Source of the DNA: Atopobiaceae bacterium | GTDB taxonomy: Bacteria > Actinomycetota > Coriobacteriia > Coriobacteriales > Atopobiaceae | Reading direction: 5' to 3' | DNA: 8,687 nucleotides | Assembly: GCA_017510875.1 (NCBI GenBank) | Contig: JAFWLX010000316.1 | Span: 1 to 8,687 of the forward strand | Shown here: piece after piece, positions 5,730 to 8,687 of the stretch | How the letters are laid out: every line of letters starts with the position of its first letter | Position numbering within the stretch: the stretch's first letter is position 1 | Made by a program: the position numbers and the translations under genes | The notes under the pieces: generated by a model | Databases searched by the model: none | Seen by the model: the letters and a program-made list of their open reading frames with translations, nothing else | What the model was told of the DNA's origin: nothing

Positions 5730-6965
5730 CTATTCGGCATCTTCTGGTTTTGCCACAACTCCCTTTGCAAGTTTTGCCGCATCCGATTCCTTTGACGATG
5801 CTGTCTGCGAGCTCTTGGCGCTAAACACCCTGCTCAGAACTGAGAGCAGGGCCCGCTTCTGGTCCTTGTCCGAGCCCAAGCCCGCCAATGCTCCCACAAC
5901 CTCGGTTCCACCACCAATGAGCTCTTTGGACAGACGCGACTCAAGGAAGCCCTTGACCCACTCCACGTCATCAAGGGTCTTGTCGCCCTGATAGATATGC
6001 TCAAATGCGCGCATGGTGCCCTCGCCCATGGCGGCCACGATGCTGCCCGCAATGGCGGCGTTAAGCACGCTTGCCGCAAGGTTTATGCCGGGAATGGCCT
6101 TAAGCGCGCTGATGGCCGCCTTAGCCGCCGTACTCACGGTACCCACCTCAAGAATGGTGCTCAACAGCTGGCGCGAGGCGCTTCCCTTGCCTATGCCATA
6201 GAGCGTAGCCAACGCGTTTATCTCGGCGGTCTCTATGGGCGTGAGGATGAGGGCATCAGAGATGGGGATGGGTACGGCACCCACCGTAATAGCCGCCGCC
6301 GTAGAGGCGGCAACTATGCTTCTGGCCACCGAGCGGCGGCGCTTGAGCGTGAACTCGGCGATATCGGCACCTGCAGCACGCACGCCCTCGGGCATGGCAT
6401 CGTTAGTGGCGGCAATGAGCTCGGGGATACCCGTTGGCGCGGCAAAGCTTGTGCTGTTTAGCTGGTAGGTTGCTGCCACCACAGGAATCACAGCACGCAC
6501 GTTTTCGCGCAAGCGACGGCGATGCGCGCACGCCTCTTGCACCAGCGCCACGTTCTCATCGCGCTCGAGTGACGAATACGACTTGGTGATGACCACGATT
6601 ATGGGTATATGACGCCAGAGCGCTGTGGCGCTGGCAAGCCTACTGATCTGCTCTCGTATGAGCTTGCGTGACTTGCCCTCAACGCAGAACCAGATGACAT
6701 GAATGTCGTTGTTCTCGTCTCCATCAAGGGCGTTGTCCTGAGACCAACGCTTGATTGAGGACGCCGTCTTGCGGCGTGCCAGCAACGGTCCCCCAAGGTC
6801 TCCCGCATCTATCACCCTAAACGGCACCGACAGGCTCTCGTACACCGCAAGCTGGTTCCGATTTCCCTCATAAGACACCGTGACATTTGACCCCAGCACC
6901 GTTTGGATGAGGGTCGACTTGCCCACACCGGCGCTACCGATAACGAGCACGTTGCCATAGTCCAT
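5730..6965 (-). CDS. P-loop GTPase with C-terminal DUF697-like domain
   Basis: A 411-residue protein. The N-terminal G domain has a P-loop GSAGVGKST (10-18), a switch-II-like DAGDLGG (53-59) and beta strands leading to VVITKSYS (124-131), where NKxD would be expected. The lysine is there but the aspartate is a tyrosine. Residues about 208-330 are alanine-rich and hydrophobic, with PIPISDALILTPIETAEIN and later PGINLAASVLNAAIAG, resembling the DUF697/YcjF-type membrane-associated region known from GTPase fusions. A Lys/Ser-rich tail ends the protein. The ATG at 6965 has GGAGG 6 nt upstream. It is first in a two-gene minus-strand operon, 3 nt before the longest frame of the deacetylase, which suggests a job at the envelope. 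The precise function is unknown; guanine specificity is not assured given the altered G4 motif. Confidence 0.85.
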   Translation of the reverse strand: MDYGNVLVIGSAGVGKSTLIQTVLGSNVTVSYEGNRNQLAVYESLSVPFRVIDAGDLGGPLLARRKTASSIKRWSQDNALDGDENNDIHVIWFCVEGKSRKLIREQISRLASATALWRHIPIIVVITKSYSSLERDENVALVQEACAHRRRLRENVRAVIPVVAATYQLNSTSFAAPTGIPELIAATNDAMPEGVRAAGADIAEFTLKRRRSVARSIVAASTAAAITVGAVPIPISDALILTPIETAEINALATLYGIGKGSASRQLLSTILEVGTVSTAAKAAISALKAIPGINLAASVLNAAIAGSIVAAMGEGTMRAFEHIYQGDKTLDDVEWVKGFLESRLSKELIGGGTEVVGALAGLGSDKDQKRALLSVLSRVFSAKSSQTASSKESDAAKLAKGVVAKPEDAE

Positions 6966-7047
6966 GGCACACCTCCAATCTTCCTCTCTATCGTAGCGCT
7001 AAGTTGTGGCAAGGAGCCGATGAGGTTTTTAGCCCAGCAAGTCCACG

Positions 7048-7126
7048 TTATCGGTGCATGTCCAAGGATGCATGCAGGGAACGGCACCGATAATGATTGT
7101 CTTCGGTGGTTACCATGCACCGATAA
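7048..7126. repeat. GCACCGATAA repeats, copies 1-3
   Basis: Exact 10-mers are at 7048-7057 (reverse orientation), 7084-7093 and 7117-7126. The first and third share 13 bp (CATGCACCGATAA, 7114-7126, and its complement at 7048-7060), making a widely spaced inverted repeat. Centre-to-centre spacing is 36 and 33 nt. A more degenerate copy, CCACCGACAA, lies at 7157-7166. They stand upstream of the GTPase start and could be operator sites or remnants of a structured repeat. Confidence 0.75.
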
Positions 7127-7193
7127 AAGCACAACGCCATTTGACTACACCCAAAACCACCGACAACGTGAGACCAAGGGTCCAAGTTGACGC

Positions 7194-7228
7194 AAAACGC
7201 ACCGATAAAACCAATTATCGGCGCGTTT
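7194..7228 (-). terminator. Intrinsic terminator of the amino acid ABC operon
   Basis: Read on the minus strand, GCGCCGATAA (7215-7224), loop TTGGTT, then TTATCGGTGC (7199-7208) gives a 10-bp stem with one G-U pair. It is extended by a C-G pair (7225/7198) and by AAA/TTT, and the transcript continues in TTTT (7197-7194). It begins 27 nt after the ATPase stop. The two arms are themselves copies of the local GCACCGATAA repeat, one with a single change. Confidence 0.75.
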
Positions 7229-7254
7229 GACATACGGCTTGTTGCCTGCAGGCA

Positions 7255-7992
7255 TTATGAGGCCTCGAGCACCGCCTTTAGGAAGCCTTTGGTGCGTTCG
7301 CTCTGCGGATTGCCAAAGACGTCGTCAGGTTTGCCCTCTTCCTCAATGATGCCCTGGTCAATAAATAGCACGCGGTCAGAGACCTGGCGGGCAAAGCCCA
7401 TCTCGTGGGTTACCACCACCATGGTCATGCCTTCCGCGGCAAGCTGACGCATGACGTCAAGAACCTCTCCTACCATCTCGGGGTCGAGGGCCGAGGTAGG
7501 CTCGTCAAACAGCATGAGCCCGGGCTTCATGGCAAGGGCGCGGGCAATGGCCACACGTTGCTTCTGACCACCCGAGAGGCTTCGCGGCATGGCGTCGGCC
7601 TTGTCAGCAAGACCCACGCGCCCAAGCAGCTCCATAGCGGTCTTGTTGGCCTCCTCCTTGCCCATCTTCTTGCGCAGCACGGGCGCTATAGTGATGTTCT
7701 CCAAGACCGAAAGGTGCGGAAACAGGTTGAACTGCTGAAACACCATACCCACGTCTTCGCGCAGCTCATCGATGTTCTTGGCATTCTCATCCATGATGTG
7801 GCCGTCAACCTTGATGGTTCCCGACGTAGGCTGCTCAAGACAGTTGATGCAGCGCAAGAAGGTTGATTTGCCCGATCCAGACGGGCCGATGACGCATACC
7901 ACCTCGCCGGTTTCTACGTCGCAGTCAATGCCTCGCAAGACCTCATGGTCCCCAAACGACTTGTGAAGGTCGCGAATCTCTACTTTAATCAA
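7255..7992 (-). CDS. Polar amino acid ABC importer, ATP-binding subunit (GlnQ-like)
   Basis: 245 residues, the normal length for the GlnQ/HisP family. Visible motifs are Walker A GPSGSGKST (36-44), Q-loop VFQQFNLFP (84-92), signature LSGGQ (139-143), Walker B LMLFDEP (159-165, catalytic E164), D-loop SALD (167-170) and switch H196. FQQFNLFPHLSVLENI and the C-terminal GNPQSERTKGFL are characteristic of amino acid importers. The start is TTG at 7992, supported by GGAAGG 6 nt upstream. It overlaps the 3' end of the permease gene by 8 nt, so translation is probably coupled. The subunit sits on the cytoplasmic face and drives import by ATP hydrolysis. The exact amino acid cannot be read from this subunit, and the binding protein is outside the window. 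Confidence 0.95.
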   Translation of the reverse strand: MIKVEIRDLHKSFGDHEVLRGIDCDVETGEVVCVIGPSGSGKSTFLRCINCLEQPTSGTIKVDGHIMDENAKNIDELREDVGMVFQQFNLFPHLSVLENITIAPVLRKKMGKEEANKTAMELLGRVGLADKADAMPRSLSGGQKQRVAIARALAMKPGLMLFDEPTSALDPEMVGEVLDVMRQLAAEGMTMVVVTHEMGFARQVSDRVLFIDQGIIEEEGKPDDVFGNPQSERTKGFLKAVLEAS

Positions 7993-8638
7993 GGGACACC
8001 TTCCTCTCTACCACGCGTGCAAGCATGGTGAGCAGATAGATCACGGCAAAGTACAAGAGGCCTACCATAATCCAGACCTCAAAGGCACGGTAGGTGCGAG
8101 CGATGATGGTCTGGCCCATGCGTGTAAGCTCGGCAAGGCCAATGACGCAGATAATTGAGGTGTCCTTGATGGTAATGCACCACTGGTTGACGACCGAGGG
8201 AATGCAGATGCGAATGGCTTGCGGGATGATGATGCGCCAGGTAGTCTGACTTGCCGAGAGGCCCAAGCTTCGCGCAGCCTCGCGTTGCCCAGGATCCACC
8301 GCCTGAATACCACCGCGGAAGATCTCGGACATGTAACCACCAGCATTAAGCGAAAGCGCGATGACGCCTGCAGTGAAGGCGCTCATGCGAATGCCCAAGA
8401 CGCCCGTGATGCCAAAGTAGATGAAGAAGGCCTGCACCAAAAGCGGCGTTCCGCGAATGATAGCCACAAAGGCCCGGTTGATAAACCTGAAGATGGGATT
8501 CTTGGACATGCCCATCAGTGAGGCGACGATACCTATGACCATGGCTATGGCCAGCGAGACCGCGGCAAGCTCGAGCGTCAGCTTCAAGCCTTGAAGCAAC
8601 AGCGGCAACGACTCGCGGAACAAATCGATAAAGCCCAT
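7985..8638 (-). CDS. Polar amino acid ABC importer, permease subunit (HisM/GlnP-like)
   Basis: 217 residues from the ATG at 8638. An ATG at 8653 adds five residues (MKGLS) but has no ribosome site, whereas AAGGG precedes 8638 by about 8 nt. Several membrane helices are clear, for example LTLELAAVSLAIAMVIGIVA near the start and WIMVGLLYFAVIYLLTMLA at the end. IRGTPLLVQAFFIYFG (61-76) and the EAA loop EAARSLGLSASQTTWRIIIP (120-139) are diagnostic of the His/Glu/Gln/Arg permease family. The EAA loop contacts the ATPase encoded immediately downstream. Only one permease is seen, so it may form a homodimer. Nothing in the last 49 nt to the window edge can be called; a binding-protein gene may lie beyond. 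Confidence 0.93.
   Translation of the reverse strand: MGFIDLFRESLPLLLQGLKLTLELAAVSLAIAMVIGIVASLMGMSKNPIFRFINRAFVAIIRGTPLLVQAFFIYFGITGVLGIRMSAFTAGVIALSLNAGGYMSEIFRGGIQAVDPGQREAARSLGLSASQTTWRIIIPQAIRICIPSVVNQWCITIKDTSIICVIGLAELTRMGQTIIARTYRAFEVWIMVGLLYFAVIYLLTMLARVVERKVSLD
7999..8004 (-). promoter_or_regulatory. Ribosome binding site fixing the TTG start of the ABC ATPase
   Basis: The minus strand reads GGAAGG, 6 nt, then TTG at 7992, within the permease 3' end. The family's usual N-terminus (MIKVEIRDLHKSFG) begins exactly there, confirming the rare start. Confidence 0.75.
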
Positions 8639-8687
8639 GGACAAACCCTTCATTCATGCGCGAATCACAAGAAAACAGTGCCATCGC

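Larger units (their letters stand above)
6966..7254. other. Intergenic region with repeats, upstream of GTPase and downstream of ABC operon
   Basis: A gap of 289 nt with no credible gene: the short frames crossing it lack ribosome sites and family features. It should contain the promoter of the GTPase-deacetylase operon (minus strand), but I found no convincing -35/-10 pair. Its notable content is a set of GCACCGATAA repeats and one terminator hairpin, listed separately. Confidence 0.8.

Noticed and set aside
4530..5795. A plus-strand open frame of 421 codons
   Set aside because: It is antisense to the CE4 deacetylase, whose catalytic motifs are all intact; the plus-strand translation has no family features or ribosome site.
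7048..7057. TTATCGGTGC as DnaA boxes of an origin
   Set aside because: Only the first five bases match the DnaA consensus TTATCCACA; no AT-rich unwinding region or dnaA/dnaN genes are present.
8639..8687. 3' end of a substrate-binding protein gene upstream of the permease
   Set aside because: Expected from the operon type, but the 49 nt show no recognisable C-terminal sequence in any frame.

Overview
The window is a compact, moderately GC-rich stretch of bacterial chromosome. It carries Shine-Dalgarno sites of the AGGAGG type, several GTG and TTG starts, tightly packed operons, and protein families typical of Gram-positive bacteria. A coriobacterial actinobacterium (Olsenella/Atopobium/Collinsella-like) fits best by general impression; no rRNA or marker gene here settles it.

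Left part (1-4116) is a regulatory block. Four minus-strand genes form a partner-switching cassette: an RsbW-like anti-sigma kinase (2562-3059), an unannotated 56-residue membrane peptide (2352-2522), a STAS anti-anti-sigma factor (2002-2304) and a multi-domain membrane PP2C/SpoIIE phosphatase (1-1977) that runs off the left edge. The phosphatase has no stop codon in the window, so ORF calling that needs a stop would miss it. Divergent from this operon are an ECF-type sigma factor (3235-3783) and a small acidic protein (3895-4116). The simplest reading is that a membrane-sensed signal activates the phosphatase, which dephosphorylates the STAS protein. The STAS protein then sequesters the kinase and releases a sigma factor, plausibly the ECF sigma next door. 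The family roles are well established; the sigma-kinase pairing is inferred from position only.

Middle (4117-4412): between two convergent operons lies a 274-bp near-palindrome with perfect 67-bp arms and a second, perfect 14-bp hairpin at its centre. It is the most striking non-coding structure in the window.

Right-middle (4413-6965): a minus-strand two-gene operon of a P-loop GTPase with a C-terminal DUF697-like region and a membrane-anchored CE4 (NodB-type) polysaccharide deacetylase, probably acting on the cell envelope.

The 289-bp gap 6966-7254 carries a family of GCACCGATAA repeats in both orientations. One inverted pair forms the likely intrinsic terminator of the next operon. The right end (7255-8638) holds the ATPase and permease of a polar amino acid ABC importer, minus strand; the substrate-binding protein is not in the window.
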